From Candidatus Latescibacterota bacterium (GTDB taxonomy: Bacteria > Latescibacterota > UBA2968 > UBA8231): a DNA stretch of 32,678 nucleotides. The translations under genes and the position numbers were made by a program. Below are positions 32,269 through 32,678 of this stretch, piece by piece. The stretch is from the NCBI GenBank assembly GCA_022825185.1, contig JAJDYK010000309.1:1-32678 (forward strand), read 5' to 3'. The notes below the pieces were generated by a model, which made no database searches, was not told the DNA's origin, and worked only from the letters and a program-made list of their open reading frames with translations. The first letter of the stretch is position 1, and each line of letters begins with the position of its first letter.

Positions 32269-32538
32269 ATGCCCGTAGCTTGGATTCCCTCGCTAATGCA
32301 GAAGCTGACTGCTGGCCAGCAGCAAGTAGAGGTAGAGGGCGCGACCGTGCGCGAGGTCGTTGCCGCACTCGACGCCCGCTACCCTGGCTTCAAGGAGCGG
32401 GTGCTCGACGGCGACCGCATCAAGACCGAGATTGCCGTCGCCGTGGATGGCGAAGTGGTCGCGGCTGGGCTGCGGGCTAAGGTGGGGCCGCAAAGCGAGG
32501 TCCACTTCCTGCCGGCTATATCGGGGGGTGCGAGTTAG
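32269..32538 (+). CDS. MoaD/ThiS-family ubiquitin-like sulfur carrier
   Basis: 89 residues starting 6 nt after the large-subunit gene. Family marks are a beta-grasp pattern (VEVEGATVREVVAALDARYPGFKERVL), the acidic/polar middle (EIAVAVDGE) and the end VGPQSEVHFLPAISGGAS. In MoaD and ThiS the C-terminal Gly-Gly is adenylated and thiocarboxylated to carry sulfur for molybdopterin or thiamin. Here two residues, Ala-Ser, follow the Gly-Gly, so the protein would need trimming first, as known for QbsE- and CysO-like carriers that work with a JAMM protease. Its place at the end of a molybdenum enzyme operon points to molybdopterin supply. No clear SD, so probably translated by coupling. Confidence 0.85.
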   Translation: MPVAWIPSLMQKLTAGQQQVEVEGATVREVVAALDARYPGFKERVLDGDRIKTEIAVAVDGEVVAAGLRAKVGPQSEVHFLPAISGGAS

Positions 32539-32560
32539 TTAGCTGTACGGATGCAACACA

Positions 32561-32605
32561 AAGGGGCCGGTACTCCAACAAGAGTACCGGCCCTTTCTTC
32601 TTTCC
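32561..32605. terminator. Bidirectional terminator between the Mo-hydroxylase operon and dut
   Basis: Stem 32561-32575 / 32582-32596: a 12-bp perfect pairing (GGGCCGGTACTC region) extended by one G-U and two A-U pairs, with the 6-nt loop CAACAA. On the plus strand it ends in TTTCTTCTTT. On the minus strand, AAAGAAGAAA precedes the stem and TTTGTGTTG follows it, so it can also stop the convergent gene. Confidence 0.85.
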
Positions 32606-32623
32606 ACCCGCTTTTGAACAGTT

Positions 32624-32678
32624 TCAGCGCCTCCCCGTCGAGCCAAAGCCGCCGCTGCCGCGCTCCGTTTCCGCAAGC
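32624..32678 (-). CDS. dut: dUTPase, C-terminal end only (runs off the right edge)
   Basis: On the minus strand the frame enters at the right edge and ends with TGA at 32624-32626. The 17 visible residues, LAETERGSGGFGSTGRR, are the conserved motif V of trimeric dUTPases (R-G-x-G-G-F-G-S-T-G). This Arg/Phe-bearing tail closes over the active site. dUTPase hydrolyses dUTP to dUMP and pyrophosphate. The fragment is short, but the motif is highly specific. Convergent with the molybdenum enzyme operon. Confidence 0.82.
   Translation of the reverse strand, partial: LAETERGSGGFGSTGRR

Overview
The window is a GC-rich, densely coded stretch of bacterial chromosome with many GTG/TTG starts and classical Shine-Dalgarno (SD) sites. 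Nearly every product of the first 18 kb is exported: signal peptides, lipoboxes, FG-GAP/ASPIC-UnbV proteins, FlgD-type Ig tails and a DUF6785/6784-type membrane protein. Together with an enolase-superfamily dehydratase, a COG3618 amidohydrolase and a CO-dehydrogenase-like molybdenum enzyme, this looks like an uncultured Gram-negative candidate phylum of the Latescibacterota/Poribacteria sort. That placement is inference from gene content. I see no tRNA, rRNA, CRISPR array or transposase.

Left part (1-7516, minus strand): a CBM9-like secreted protein closed by a hairpin terminator, then a five-gene run. The run encodes a large surface protein with a FlgD-like tail followed by four successive lipoproteins (unknown, double parvulin PPIase, CRTAC1/FG-GAP, TPR). 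Centre (7794-17739, plus strand), divergent from it: a probable outer-membrane barrel, a polytopic transporter-like protein, two more FlgD-tail surface proteins and a second CBM9-like protein. The two arms carry paralogous genes around a shared intergenic region at about 7.6 kb, so I read them as one surface system, possibly for binding and uptake of a glycan or similar polymer.

Right of that (17775-25475): a COG3618 lactonase-like amidohydrolase, an isochorismatase-fold hydrolase and a D-galactonate-dehydratase-like enolase enzyme, suggesting sugar-acid breakdown. Wedged between them is a tandemly duplicated two-gene module, A1-B1-A2-B2. A is an unknown secreted protein. B has a TonB-like N-terminal membrane helix (Ser-x3-His) joined to a LolA-like periplasmic domain. 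A 16-base copy of the start of the enolase gene lies after B1, a footprint of the duplication. This AB module is the strongest candidate here for an undescribed system.

Last part (25514-32678): a tiny coiled-coil/TM protein, a second CRTAC1 protein, an exported metallo-beta-lactamase-fold hydrolase, then a promoter and the operon for a molybdenum hydroxylase (FAD, 2Fe-2S and Mo subunits) with its own MoaD/ThiS-like protein. The window ends with a bidirectional terminator and the last codons of a convergent dUTPase gene.
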